Of a stretch of DNA of 64,000 nt, positions 51,579 to 61,088 are shown in pieces. Origin of the DNA: Paraburkholderia phytofirmans PsJN (lineage in GTDB: Bacteria > Pseudomonadota > Gammaproteobacteria > Burkholderiales > Burkholderiaceae); contig NC_010676.1 of assembly GCF_000020125.1 (NCBI RefSeq), positions 682,001 through 746,000 on the forward strand, written 5' to 3'. Position 1 is the stretch's first letter, and each line of letters opens with the position of its first letter. Made by a program: the position numbers and the translations under genes. The notes under the pieces are model-generated. The model was given only the letters and a program-made list of their open reading frames with translations, was not told the origin of the DNA and searched no databases.

Positions 51579-52481
51579 ATGGAAAACCTTCTCAAGAAAC
51601 TCGACCTCACCTCGCTGCGCCTGTTCGTTGCCGTCTGCCAGGAGCGCAATATCGCGCGCGCGGCGGAGCGCGAGTTCATCGCATCGTCCGCGGTAAGCCG
51701 GCGCATCGCCGAGATCGAGGCGGTGATCGGCTTGCCGGTGATCCAGCGCCAGTCGCGCGGCATCACCGTGACGCCGGTCGGCGAGACCGTGCTGCGCTAC
51801 GCGCTGGCGATCATCGGCAATATCGAGCAGATGAGCGCGGAGTTGTCGCGCTTTTCGTCGGGCGCGAAAGGGCGCGTGCGGGTGGTGGCGAATCTGTCCT
51901 CGATCGTGCAGTTTTTGCCGGAAGACGTGGCCGCGTTCGGGCGCGCGTTTCCGGAGGTGTCGATCGAACTGGAAGAGGAAAATAGCGCCGACGTGCTGCG
52001 GATTGTCGGTGAACACGCGGCGGACTTCGGCATCTGCAACGCGGTGGCGGGCGCCGAGGCGTTCGAGCAGGTGCCGTACCGGCAGGATCGGCTGGCGGTG
52101 CTGGTGCCGGGTGGCCATCGGCTCGCGGGCGCGTTGCGGGTGAGCTTCAACGATCTGCTCGATGACAGCTTCGTCGGGCTGCGCAGCGAGAGCGCGCTGA
52201 CGCAACTGCTCACGCAACAGGCCGCCGGCGCGGGGCGGCAACTCGACGTGAAGATTCGCGTCAGCAGTCTCGACGCGCTTTGCCGGATGGTGCATGCCGG
52301 TCTCGGCATCGCGATCGTGCCCGAACAGGTCGGGCTGCTCTATTTAAATGCGCTCGATGTGAGCCTGCTGTCTCTGAGCGATGCGTGGGCGGTGCGCCGC
52401 CTCATCATGATCTTCAAGGCGCGCGATCAGTTGAGCGCGAGCGCGGCGGCGCTGGTCGGGTTTCTCGGCAAAGGCGGTTGA
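51579..52481 (+). CDS. LysR-family regulator
   Basis: A 300-residue LTTR: helix-turn-helix in LDLTSLRLFVAVCQERNIARAAEREFIASSAVSRRIAEIE (about 6-45), then an effector domain. ATG 51579 (MENLLKKLD) is preferred to an ATG 36 bases upstream. It faces the same way as the aconitase-family and MFS genes that follow (201-base gap) and may control them. Confidence 0.9.
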   Translation: MENLLKKLDLTSLRLFVAVCQERNIARAAEREFIASSAVSRRIAEIEAVIGLPVIQRQSRGITVTPVGETVLRYALAIIGNIEQMSAELSRFSSGAKGRVRVVANLSSIVQFLPEDVAAFGRAFPEVSIELEEENSADVLRIVGEHAADFGICNAVAGAEAFEQVPYRQDRLAVLVPGGHRLAGALRVSFNDLLDDSFVGLRSESALTQLLTQQAAGAGRQLDVKIRVSSLDALCRMVHAGLGIAIVPEQVGLLYLNALDVSLLSLSDAWAVRRLIMIFKARDQLSASAAALVGFLGKGG

Positions 52482-52682
52482 CGCGCGCCACGGCGCGCGA
52501 ATTGGCAGATGCGTGCCTGTGCCGCTGGCCGGCTTTAGTATGCCGGCGGTGACACGCCAACGCCCGGACCACCATGTCCAGCACCATCGCGCCAAGCATC
52601 GCCAAACGAGAGGTCTGCGTTGCCGCACCGGCACTTCGGCATTGCCCGCGCGCGCCGTATAGTGGTCGCAAGGAGAATGCAT

Positions 52683-54650
52683 ATGAGCGACACGATTCGT
52701 CTGGACGGCCGCGTGCTGTACCTGTCCCAGGACCCCGCGGTGATCGAGGCGCAACTCGCCGGCGAGAACTTCACGCGCGCCACAGCCGGTCCGCTTCGCG
52801 ACAACGTCTCCACCGACGAGATCACGCCGGTCACCGTCATGCTCACCTACGACGAGCGCCTCGGCCAGTTTCCGTATGTCGGTTTCAAGGCCGGCGAGCG
52901 CATGCCGATCGGCCGCAATGCGGTGAAGAACGGCGGCTTCCAGGTGACGGTGGCGGGCAAGCGCTACGGCAAGGGATCGTCGCGCGAATCGAGTCCGTTG
53001 GCGGAACTCTCGGCCGGTATCCGGCTGATCGTCGCGGAAAGCTTCGAGCGGATCTATCAGCAGAACTGCGACAACATCGGCATTCTCACCACGACTGACT
53101 TTTCCGTGCTCGATCGTTTGAGCGCGGGAGAAGCGGTGCCGATCGACGAATTTCTCAAGGGACGCGACGCGCTCACGCAGCAGATCATTCGCAGCGGCGG
53201 CCTGCTCGCGTACAGCAAGTTCGCCGACTGGCCCGCGCCGCGCGTGGGCGATAGCGCTAACGCTGATGCTTGCGCTGACATGGCGCAGGCCGCGCAGCCG
53301 AAGACGCTGGTCGAGAAGATCATCGAGCGCCATCTGCATCCGGCCAGCGTGGGCGCGCAGCGCGGCGACGGCGTGTTCATCGCCGCGGACTGGCGCTTCA
53401 GCCACGATTACTTCACCGGCATGTGCGCGCATCTGATGCATCGCGCGTTCGGCAAGCCGGCGCCGCTGCATGCGCCGGATCACATCATCGCGTTCCAGGA
53501 TCATCTGGTGCTCGCATCGCAAAGCATTCCGCACGTGCGCGACGGCCTGCTGCCAGGCGTCGCCAATCTCATGGAAGGGCATACGTCGTTCTCGCGCGAC
53601 TATCCGGTGCGCTCGCACGGCGCGCTCGACGGCATGCCGGGCTCCGAAGGCATCTGTCACGCGTTGATGGCCGAGCAATACGCGTTGCCGGGGCAAGTGG
53701 CGTGCGGCACCGATTCGCACACGCCGCATTCAGGCGCGCTCGGCTGCCTCGCATTCGGCGCGGGTGCAACGGAAATCGCCAATAGCTGGGTGACGGGCTA
53801 TGTGCGCTGCAAAGTACCGGAGACCTTGCGCATTGAAATCAGCGGCCAATTGCGCGACGGCGTGACCGCGAAGGACGTGGTGCTGCATCTGCTGCAAATG
53901 GACGCGATCCGCTCGGGCGGCGCGATCGGCCTCGTGTTCGAATACGGCGGTTCGGCGGTGCGCGCGATGTCGATCGACGAGCGCGCGACCTTGACCAACA
54001 TGGTCGCGGAACTGGGCGGCTTCACCGGCATCGTGGAACCGGACGAGCGTACCGTGGCGTTTCTCAAAGAGCGGCGCGGTGTTGATTTCACCCTTGAAAA
54101 CTGGATGAAAAGCGATGCGGGCGCCACCTATCGCGACACGATCAGTATCGACGCAAGCGCGATCCAACCGATGCTCGCGCGTCCCGGCGACCCCGGCAAC
54201 GGCGTACCGGCGCTGCAACTGGAACAGGATGTCGCCATCGATATCGCTTATGGCGGCTCATGCACGGCGGGCAAGCGCGAAGACTTCGATTTCTATCACG
54301 AAGTGCTGCATTGGGGCGTCGAGCAAGGCCTTAGGGTGCCCGAGGGGACACGTCTCTACTTGCAGTTCGGCACCATGGCGGTGCGCGCGTATTGCGAGGA
54401 GCGCGGCTATTTGCCGGTCTTCGAGCGCGCGGGCGTGACGCTCGTCATGCCGGGCTGCGGGTCGTGCGCGAATTGCGGGCCGGGCCAATCGGCCGAGGCG
54501 AACGAAGTGACGATCAGCGCGATCAACCGCAATTTCCCGGGCCGTTCGGGACCGGGCAATGTGTGGCTCGCGAGTCCGTACACGGTGGCGGCGAGCGCGC
54601 TGGCCGGAAAAATCACGACCTTCGAACAATTGAAGCGCGTGCGCGGCTAG
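52683..54650 (+). CDS. Aconitase-family hydro-lyase, swivel domain first
   Basis: A 655-residue protein. N-terminal third: LeuD-like swivel domain (NVSTDEITPVTVML, GKGSSRESSPLAELSAGIRLIVAESF). Rest: LeuC-like [4Fe-4S] part (GQVACGTDSHTPHSGALG, IAYGGSCTAGKREDF, VMPGCGSCANCGPGQ). The three Cys ligands are visible. The swivel-first order is as in AcnB, but the AcnB HEAT-like domain is absent. It should catalyse isomerisation or hydration of a tricarboxylate. ATG 52683 has AAGGAG 7 bases upstream. Followed by an MFS transporter; together a carboxylate use module. Confidence 0.88.
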   Translation: MSDTIRLDGRVLYLSQDPAVIEAQLAGENFTRATAGPLRDNVSTDEITPVTVMLTYDERLGQFPYVGFKAGERMPIGRNAVKNGGFQVTVAGKRYGKGSSRESSPLAELSAGIRLIVAESFERIYQQNCDNIGILTTTDFSVLDRLSAGEAVPIDEFLKGRDALTQQIIRSGGLLAYSKFADWPAPRVGDSANADACADMAQAAQPKTLVEKIIERHLHPASVGAQRGDGVFIAADWRFSHDYFTGMCAHLMHRAFGKPAPLHAPDHIIAFQDHLVLASQSIPHVRDGLLPGVANLMEGHTSFSRDYPVRSHGALDGMPGSEGICHALMAEQYALPGQVACGTDSHTPHSGALGCLAFGAGATEIANSWVTGYVRCKVPETLRIEISGQLRDGVTAKDVVLHLLQMDAIRSGGAIGLVFEYGGSAVRAMSIDERATLTNMVAELGGFTGIVEPDERTVAFLKERRGVDFTLENWMKSDAGATYRDTISIDASAIQPMLARPGDPGNGVPALQLEQDVAIDIAYGGSCTAGKREDFDFYHEVLHWGVEQGLRVPEGTRLYLQFGTMAVRAYCEERGYLPVFERAGVTLVMPGCGSCANCGPGQSAEANEVTISAINRNFPGRSGPGNVWLASPYTVAASALAGKITTFEQLKRVRG

Positions 54651-54772
54651 AATGCTGGCCGGACCGTCGGGCCCGGCATCGTGGTGCGTGTGACGCGCGA
54701 AAGTACAAGAGGCCGGCGAGACCGGTCCAGCGAGCCCTATCGTTTCGCGAGTATCACCAGGAGACAAACAAC

Positions 54773-56239
54773 ATGGCATCCCCCGATCACGCCGGGTCCG
54801 TCGCGAAGCAAAGCGGCGGCGCGGCGCATTCCGATAGCACAGTCAATCGCACCGTCGCGGCCGCGCCGCTCGACGCCGGCAGCATTTCCGCGCGTCTCGA
54901 CCGGCTGCCCGCCACGCGCTCCGTCTGGAAGCTGGTGGTGTTGCTGAGCCTCGGCTTCTTCTTCGAACTCTACGATCTGCTGTACTCCGGGTATGTCGCG
55001 CCAGGCCTCGTCAAAAGCGGTCTGCTGAGCGCGACCACGCACGGCCTGTTCGGCTCGACCGGTGTCGCAAGTTTCATCGCGGCGCTGTTTAGCGGCCTCT
55101 TTATCGGCACGATCGCGTGTGGCTTTCTCGCGGATCGCTTCGGACGTCGCGCCGTGTTCACGTATTCGCTGCTGTGGTACACGGCGGCCAATGTGGTGAT
55201 GGCGTTTCAGGAAACGGCGACGGGGTTGAACTTCTGGCGCTTCGTGGCAGGGATCGGCATCGGCGTCGAACTGGTGACGATCGGCACGTACATTTCCGAA
55301 CTGGTGCCCAAGCAGATTCGCGGCCGCGCGTTCGCGTGCGAGCAGGCGGTCGGTTTTACGGCTGTACCGGTGGTGGCGTTCCTGTCGTATCTGCTGGTGC
55401 CGCGCACATTGCTTGGTCTCGACGGTTGGCGCTGGGTCGTGCTGATCGGCGCGCATGGCGCGCTGTTCGTGTGGTGGATTCGTCGCGCGTTGCCGGAAAG
55501 CCCGCGCTGGCTCGCACAGCAAGGACGTCTTGCCGAAGCCGACCGCGTGATGACGGCGCTCGAAGCCAAAGTGCGCCGCGAATACGGCCGCGAGTTGCCG
55601 CCGCCCGCGCCGCCGGTGGCAGTCGCGCCGCGCGGCAGCTTCCGCGATATGTGGGTGCCGCCGTACCGCAGCCGCACGCTGATGATGACGATCTTCAATA
55701 TCTTCCAGACCGTTGGCTTCTACGGCTTTGCGAACTGGGTGCCCACGCTGCTGATCAAGCAGGGCATTACGATCACCACGAGCCTGATGTATTCGAGTGT
55801 GATCGCTTTGGCTGCGCCGGTAGGTCCGCTGATCGGCCTTTTCATCGGTGACCGATTCGAGCGCAAGACAGTGATCGTGGTGATGGCAGGTGTAAATATT
55901 GTCTGCGGCTTGTGGTTCAGCCAGGCGTCGGGCGCGGTGTTGCTGGTGAGTCTCGGTGTGTGTCTGACGCTCGCGGGCAACATCATTTCGTACAGCTACC
56001 ACGCGTATCAGACCGAGCTTTTTCCGACCAGCATTCGAGCGCGCGCGGTGGGCTTTGTTTATTCGTGGAGCCGTTTTTCCGCGATCTTCACGGCGTTTCT
56101 GATTGCCGCCGTGTTGAAGCAGTTTGGCACCACTGGGGTGTTCGTCTTTATCGCTGGCGCGATGCTCATCGTCATGCTGGCAATCGGCTTGATGGGCCCG
56201 CGCACGAAGGGCATCGAGCTGGAAAAAATCTCGCGGTAG
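54773..56239 (+). CDS. MFS transporter (metabolite:H+ symporter type)
   Basis: A 488-residue 12-helix MFS protein. A Ser/Ala-rich N-terminal tail precedes TM1 (VLLSLGFFFELYDLLYSGYVAPGL). It has GFLADRFGRRAVF between TM2 and TM3 and LPESPRWLAQQGRLAEADRV after TM6, as in the sugar/carboxylate porters. Probably brings in the substrate of the aconitase-family enzyme upstream (122-base gap). ATG 54773 has an AGGAGA box. Confidence 0.9.
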   Translation: MASPDHAGSVAKQSGGAAHSDSTVNRTVAAAPLDAGSISARLDRLPATRSVWKLVVLLSLGFFFELYDLLYSGYVAPGLVKSGLLSATTHGLFGSTGVASFIAALFSGLFIGTIACGFLADRFGRRAVFTYSLLWYTAANVVMAFQETATGLNFWRFVAGIGIGVELVTIGTYISELVPKQIRGRAFACEQAVGFTAVPVVAFLSYLLVPRTLLGLDGWRWVVLIGAHGALFVWWIRRALPESPRWLAQQGRLAEADRVMTALEAKVRREYGRELPPPAPPVAVAPRGSFRDMWVPPYRSRTLMMTIFNIFQTVGFYGFANWVPTLLIKQGITITTSLMYSSVIALAAPVGPLIGLFIGDRFERKTVIVVMAGVNIVCGLWFSQASGAVLLVSLGVCLTLAGNIISYSYHAYQTELFPTSIRARAVGFVYSWSRFSAIFTAFLIAAVLKQFGTTGVFVFIAGAMLIVMLAIGLMGPRTKGIELEKISR

Positions 56240-56254
56240 GCAACTTCGCGGTCG

Positions 56255-56272
56255 TAAAGATTGACGTCTTTA
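56255..56272. terminator. AT-rich hairpin between convergent genes
   Basis: TAAAGA (56255-56260) and TCTTTA (56267-56272) with a 6-base loop, 15 bases after the MFS stop and 8 before the end of the convergent propeller gene. Its own T's and A's could serve as a weak two-way terminator. Confidence 0.35.
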
Positions 56273-56279
56273 TATCCGG

Positions 56280-58211
56280 TCATGGCGTCCAGCGAAAGAC
56301 AGTAATGCTGGAGCCTTTGACGTTGTTCTTCGTGACCACGTACTCGCCGGTCGATCGAAGGTAGGCTTTGACGCTGTACATCGCATCGATCGCGCTGCTG
56401 GCGTCCACGGTACGGGGGCTGGTGTTAACCAGCGTTGCGTCGAGGTTGCCTGTGGAGAGATTGAACGCGTCGATGTCCGGCAAAGCTTGCCCGCTGCCGA
56501 ACCAGTAGCCGACAAAAAGATAGCGGCCGGCCGCGTCAATCGACTTGGCGCCGGCGTGGGTGAGGTTGATCACCGGATTGGGTTTCGTGGTATTGCCCGC
56601 ACTCCAGCCGTGATACACCTCGATCCGCGTGCCTATCCCGGTCCAATCCGTACTCCCGACCACGCCCTGTCCGAGAATCATCGTGTCACTGTCCGCGAGG
56701 TACAGGATGCGCGTCAGCGGCTGGATGCTCGCGGGAATGCGGATGGGAATGCCGGCTCCCCAGGTCGGCTTGCCGCTGGCGTCGAAGCCGGTCAGCGGGT
56801 AGTGATAGATGTTGCCGGTCCTGTCCAGACCGGCCCACACACCGCCCTTGCTGTCGATGCAGAACCCGTCCCTGACCAGGGCGGTGGTTTTGAACGCCGC
56901 GCCGGGAAGCGTGGCGTCCGGTATCGCGATGTAGCCGTTCGCGGCATTGAAGTGGAAGAAGTAGTAGACGTCGGGATTCTGGCCGGACGCCACAAGGATC
57001 CGGTTGGCGCCGACCGTGGCCAGATGAGCGAAGTGCTCGTCCCGTGACGTATCGTTGATGTCGATGCGCGGGTCCGACGGATAGGCGAACGGATCGACGG
57101 TGTTCGCGACGAAGGCGCCGCCTGCGCCGCCGCTGTAGATGTTGGTGCCGCCATAGAACATTGTGCTGTCCGTGAGCGGGTCCGGTACGGCGTCGCCCTC
57201 GAGGTTGAGGGAGCGCAGCGTCCACTGCAGGGTGCCGGCGCTGCTATACGCATGAATGTCGGTGCCGCCGTTGCGGCCGAGGTCCCAGCTTCCGCCCCAC
57301 GGGTTGTTGAGCACATAGAGGTTGCCGGCGGTGTCCTTGCCGATGCCGGCGACGCGGGTGAAGCGCTTTGCGCCGACCTGGCCTTTGATGCCCGTGGTGG
57401 TGTCGAGATAACCGCCCTGAATGCCGAACGTACCGGCCAGCGTCGGCGTACCCGAGAGCGTGTAGCGCTTGATGTTCATGTCGGGCCCTTCATCGCCCAC
57501 CATGAGCTGTCCCGACGACGCATCGAAATAGAGCGCCGACGGCTGCGATCCGCCAGGCATCTGAATGGTATTCAGCAGCGCCCCAGTTGGACTGAACTCG
57601 ACGATCGTGCCCGCACTTTTCTGCGCGACCCAGACGTTGCCGGCGCCATCCACGGCAAGCGCCCCTGGGCTCTGAACGTTGATGTCTTTCTGCCAGATAC
57701 CGTCGGTGGTGAAGATCCGCACGCGATTGCCGTCGATGTCGCTCGCATAAAGCAGCGAGCCCGCCGTGGCGAGTCCGGTGACGACGTCGACGCGCGGCTG
57801 GTTCTTCGACGCCGTGACCTGAATGAAAAGATCGCGAGCGCCGGTGGCGCGGTTGTATCGTCCCACCGCGCCGCTTCCGTACGACGCGCTGTACTGCAGC
57901 GCCACGAAAATCGACTTGGCATTACCCGTGATGGCGCTGCCCTGAAATTCGCCGTGAGCGCCGATGGATCCGGCGCTGCGGTGGTTCTGATAGATTGCGA
58001 CGCCGCCCTCGTACTCGTCCCACATGGAGGCCGTGTAGATGACGCCTTCGGGCGCGACCCACATGGAACGAGCGGCGTTCCCAACATGAGCGGCGAGAGT
58101 GCCATAGGTGTTCGCCAGCCAATCAGTGGTGTTTTGCGCCTGACAGGCCGGCGCAAGCGTGGCGATCATCGCGAAGAGGAGTGCAGCATGAATTCGTTTT
58201 CTTGCGACCAC
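56280..58211 (-). CDS. Secreted beta-propeller protein, paralogue 2
   Basis: A 643-residue protein with signal peptide (cleavage after about residue 26, ...CQAQ) and the same NHL/SMP-30-like blades as the protein at 8879-10795 (for example GALAVDGAGNVWVAQKSA, GTFGIQGGYLD and GKDTAGNLYVLNNPWGG; about three-quarters identical by eye). The start codon is GTG (58211), where the paralogue has ATG; the sequence just before the start (GAGCATCA) is also shared. Convergent with the MFS gene. Confidence 0.75.
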   Translation of the reverse strand: MVARKRIHAALLFAMIATLAPACQAQNTTDWLANTYGTLAAHVGNAARSMWVAPEGVIYTASMWDEYEGGVAIYQNHRSAGSIGAHGEFQGSAITGNAKSIFVALQYSASYGSGAVGRYNRATGARDLFIQVTASKNQPRVDVVTGLATAGSLLYASDIDGNRVRIFTTDGIWQKDINVQSPGALAVDGAGNVWVAQKSAGTIVEFSPTGALLNTIQMPGGSQPSALYFDASSGQLMVGDEGPDMNIKRYTLSGTPTLAGTFGIQGGYLDTTTGIKGQVGAKRFTRVAGIGKDTAGNLYVLNNPWGGSWDLGRNGGTDIHAYSSAGTLQWTLRSLNLEGDAVPDPLTDSTMFYGGTNIYSGGAGGAFVANTVDPFAYPSDPRIDINDTSRDEHFAHLATVGANRILVASGQNPDVYYFFHFNAANGYIAIPDATLPGAAFKTTALVRDGFCIDSKGGVWAGLDRTGNIYHYPLTGFDASGKPTWGAGIPIRIPASIQPLTRILYLADSDTMILGQGVVGSTDWTGIGTRIEVYHGWSAGNTTKPNPVINLTHAGAKSIDAAGRYLFVGYWFGSGQALPDIDAFNLSTGNLDATLVNTSPRTVDASSAIDAMYSVKAYLRSTGEYVVTKNNVKGSSITVFRWTP

Positions 58212-58271
58212 TGATGCTCTCCTGAGCGTAGCGATGATGATGTGACTCGTTTAACTCAATACGAATAACGG

Positions 58272-58281
58272 GCAAATTTGC
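58272..58281. promoter_or_regulatory. GCAAATTTGC palindrome upstream of propeller gene 2
   Basis: A perfect 10-base palindrome 61 bases upstream of the GTG start. Not found upstream of the paralogue, so the two copies may be under different control. Confidence 0.3.
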
Positions 58282-58373
58282 GCTTCCTCATTTCTAGGTC
58301 AAATTGCGGATGGACTCAAGAATGAAAAGGAACTCGCGCGGTTGAAATTTATGACTGCGCGGTCTTCACGAAA

Positions 58374-59030
58374 TCAGCTCACCTTACCTGATGCCCGCCC
58401 TTGAACGCTCAGCAGATGCTCGCGCATGCAGCGCGCCGCTGTCTCTCCATCACGCGCTTTCATTGCATTGACGACAGCCTGATGCTGCTGGGCGAAATAC
58501 TGCCGGGTCTCCTGAGCCACCGTCTTTTCACGTACGTCCGGTTTGACGCGCATGCTGTTGATGACTTCCATCAGCGCAATGAGCGCGGGATTGCGGGTGG
58601 CCTGCCCAATCAGTAAGTGAAAGCGATGATCCCATTGCTGCCACTCTTCATCGTTCTTCGCGGCAGCGTTTTTGCGCGCGCACTTTTCCAGTTCCAGCAG
58701 ATCGTCCCGGCTCGCTTTGGTCGCGGCGAGTTCCGCAAGCGCGGGCTCGAACAGCAGCCGCATTTCGGCGATGTCCGCCGGGCTGGTTCCCGCGCGCAGT
58801 CCACGCAGCGTGGGGCCGAACTTCAGCGGCCGCGCGCCCAGATAGGTGCCGCGCCCGACACCGCGCCACACCCGGCCCGACGCCTCCAGTGAAGCCAGCA
58901 CCGAGCGCAGTTCCCTTCTGCTGACGCCAAGGTCTTCGGCCAGCTTTCTTTCGGGCGGCAGCGCGTCGCCGTCCTTGAGTTGATGGCGGGCGATATAGCC
59001 GAGCAACCTTTCCAATGCTGTCTGTTCCAT
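58374..59030 (-). CDS. GntR-family (FadR-type) regulator
   Basis: A 218-residue regulator: GntR winged helix (LLGYIARHQLKDGDALPPERKLAEDLGVSRRELRSVLASLE, about 9-50), then an FCD domain (from about 85; AEMRLLFEPALAELAATKAS). The ATG at 59030 has a purine-rich but weak box. An ACCAAT-N4-ATTGGT repeat lies 15 bases upstream, pointing to autoregulation and control of the divergent gamma-glutamyltransferase-like/MFS genes. Confidence 0.92.
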   Translation of the reverse strand: MEQTALERLLGYIARHQLKDGDALPPERKLAEDLGVSRRELRSVLASLEASGRVWRGVGRGTYLGARPLKFGPTLRGLRAGTSPADIAEMRLLFEPALAELAATKASRDDLLELEKCARKNAAAKNDEEWQQWDHRFHLLIGQATRNPALIALMEVINSMRVKPDVREKTVAQETRQYFAQQHQAVVNAMKARDGETAARCMREHLLSVQGRASGKVS

Positions 59031-59044
59031 TTTTTCTCAACCGA

Positions 59045-59060
59045 ACCAATGTTTATTGGT
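59045..59060. promoter_or_regulatory. ACCAAT-N4-ATTGGT operator
   Basis: A perfect 6-base inverted repeat with a 4-base centre, 15 bases upstream of the GntR start and about 200 bases upstream of the divergent enzyme gene. It resembles operators of FadR/LldR-type GntR regulators (ATTGGT / ACCAAT half-sites). Confidence 0.6.
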
Positions 59061-59255
59061 GCCGAAGGTAGCAGAATTGACGCGATGTGGCGCGCAGTTT
59101 CCAGAAAATATTTTGACCCGGTATATTGCAATAAGATTTCGGGTTAGCATCACGTGAAATTCACCAGCTTGGGCAGCATCTTTGGCATTTGTTCAAGTTG
59201 TACCTATCGTGATTGGTTCAGTCGCCAGTCTTCCGCGATCGCAAAGGAGCAGCGC

Positions 59256-61040
59256 ATGTCGTTCACCACCCGCCCGGAACTGATCGGCACATTCGGCATG
59301 GTGGCTTCCACGCACTGGCTGGCCAGCGCGTCGGCCATGGCCGTGCTCGAGAAAGGCGGCAACGCATTCGATGCCGCCGCCGCCGCCGGTTTTGTTCTGC
59401 AGATCGTCGAGCCGCATCTGAACGGTCCGGGCGGCGAACTGCCGGTCGTCTTCTACAGCGCGCGCGAAGACCGCGTGCGTGTGCTGTGCGGGCAGGGCGT
59501 AACGCCCGCGAGCATGACCATCGAGCGCATGCGCAAGTTAGGGCTGGACGTGGTGCCGGGTACGGGACTGCTGCCTGCCGTCGTGCCCGGTGCGTTCGGC
59601 GGGTGGATGGCCATGCTGCGCGATTACGGCCAGTTGCCGCTCGAAGACGTGCTGAGCTACGCGATCGGTTATGCGGAAAACGGCTACCCGGTGCTGCCGC
59701 GCATGACCTCATCGATCCTCGCCATCAAGGATTTCTTCCGGACCGAATGGACGACTTCGGCCGAGCAATGGTTGCGCGACGGCGACGCACCGATGCCGAA
59801 CCAGCTCTTCGCCAATCCGGCCATTGCGAACACGTATAAGCGCATTCTGCGAGAAGCGAATACCCGGCGCGACCGCAGCGAACAGTGCGAACGCGCCCGT
59901 GAGGTTTTTTATCGCGGCTTCGTGGCTGATGCCATCGATCAGTATTTCGGTTCGACGGCCGTTCTCGACACGTCGGGTCAGCGCAACCGCGGCCTGCTCG
60001 ACGCCGGCGACCTCGCGCGCTGGGAACCGTCCTACGAAGATCCCGTTTCGTATGACTATGGCGACCTCCGTGTTCACAAGACCGGCCCGTGGGGCCAAGG
60101 GCCGATGTTCCTGCAGCAACTCGCGTTGCTCAAGGGCTTCGATCTCGCGGCCATGGACCCGATGGGACCGGATTTCGTGCATACGATCATCGAATGCTCG
60201 AAGCTGGCGTTCGCTGACCGCGAGGTGTTCTACGGCGACCCTGCGTTCGCGCACGTACCCATGAATGTGCTGCTGAGCGACGCCTATAACGACGAACGTC
60301 GTCGGCTGATCGACCCGCGGCGGGCGTCGCTCGAATTCCGTCCCGGCACGTTCGGCGACAGTGAGCGCCGCGCTGCGCGCATCATGGCGATGGCCGGCAA
60401 GGAACAGTCCGGCGGCTTCGGCCAGGGCGAACCGACCTTTGCGCCGTTGCCCGAACTGCGCGGCGATACGGTGCATCTCGATGTCGTCGACCGCTGGGGC
60501 AACATGGTGTCGGCCACGCCTTCGGGCGGCTGGCTGCAGGCGTCGCCGGCGGTGCCCGGCCTCGGCTTCAACGTCACCACGCGGGCGCAGATGTTCTGGA
60601 TGGAAGAGGGCTTGCCGTCGTCGCTCGGGCCGGGTCGCCGTCCGCGCACGACGCTTTCGCCCACGCTGGTCACTCGCGCAGGCAAGCCCTATGCGGCGTT
60701 CGGCACGCCCGGCGGCGATCAACAGGATCAATGGTCGATCCAGCTCTTCCTCAAACACGTGCACGCCGGCATGAATTTTCAGGCAGCCGCGGATTCGCCG
60801 TCGTTTCAGACCGCGCATTTCCCGGGTTCGTTCTACCCGCGCGCGATGCATCTCGGCAAGATGTCCGCCGAGTCGCGTTTTCCGGAAAGCACCCTGGCCG
60901 AATTGCGCGCGCGCGGCCACGACCTGACGGTGGCCGAACCCTGGTCGCTCGGGCGCGTCTGCGCGGTCGGAATCAGAAACGGTCTGATGCGCGGCGCGGC
61001 GACGCCTCGCCAGATGCAGGCCTACGCGGTCGGGCGATAG
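59256..61040 (+). CDS. Gamma-glutamyltransferase-family enzyme
   Basis: A 594-residue Ntn-hydrolase of the gamma-glutamyltransferase (GGT) family, no signal peptide. N-terminal part: STHWLASASAMAVLEKGGNAFDAAAAAGFVLQIVEPHLNGPGG. The self-cleavage Thr should be the one in GDTVHLDVVDRWGNMVSATPSGG (normally T-T-H-x-S-V-V-D); then RPRTTLSPTLVTRAGKPYAAFGTPGGDQQ. The replacement of TTH-S by DTVHLD shows it is not a classical GGT; members in operons with transporters act on gamma-glutamyl or related amides. ATG 59256 has AAGGAG. Confidence 0.82.
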   Translation: MSFTTRPELIGTFGMVASTHWLASASAMAVLEKGGNAFDAAAAAGFVLQIVEPHLNGPGGELPVVFYSAREDRVRVLCGQGVTPASMTIERMRKLGLDVVPGTGLLPAVVPGAFGGWMAMLRDYGQLPLEDVLSYAIGYAENGYPVLPRMTSSILAIKDFFRTEWTTSAEQWLRDGDAPMPNQLFANPAIANTYKRILREANTRRDRSEQCERAREVFYRGFVADAIDQYFGSTAVLDTSGQRNRGLLDAGDLARWEPSYEDPVSYDYGDLRVHKTGPWGQGPMFLQQLALLKGFDLAAMDPMGPDFVHTIIECSKLAFADREVFYGDPAFAHVPMNVLLSDAYNDERRRLIDPRRASLEFRPGTFGDSERRAARIMAMAGKEQSGGFGQGEPTFAPLPELRGDTVHLDVVDRWGNMVSATPSGGWLQASPAVPGLGFNVTTRAQMFWMEEGLPSSLGPGRRPRTTLSPTLVTRAGKPYAAFGTPGGDQQDQWSIQLFLKHVHAGMNFQAAADSPSFQTAHFPGSFYPRAMHLGKMSAESRFPESTLAELRARGHDLTVAEPWSLGRVCAVGIRNGLMRGAATPRQMQAYAVGR

Positions 61041-61088
61041 CCTCGGCATGGCGGAAATCGTGTCCATTCCTTCAGGGAGAAAGTTACC

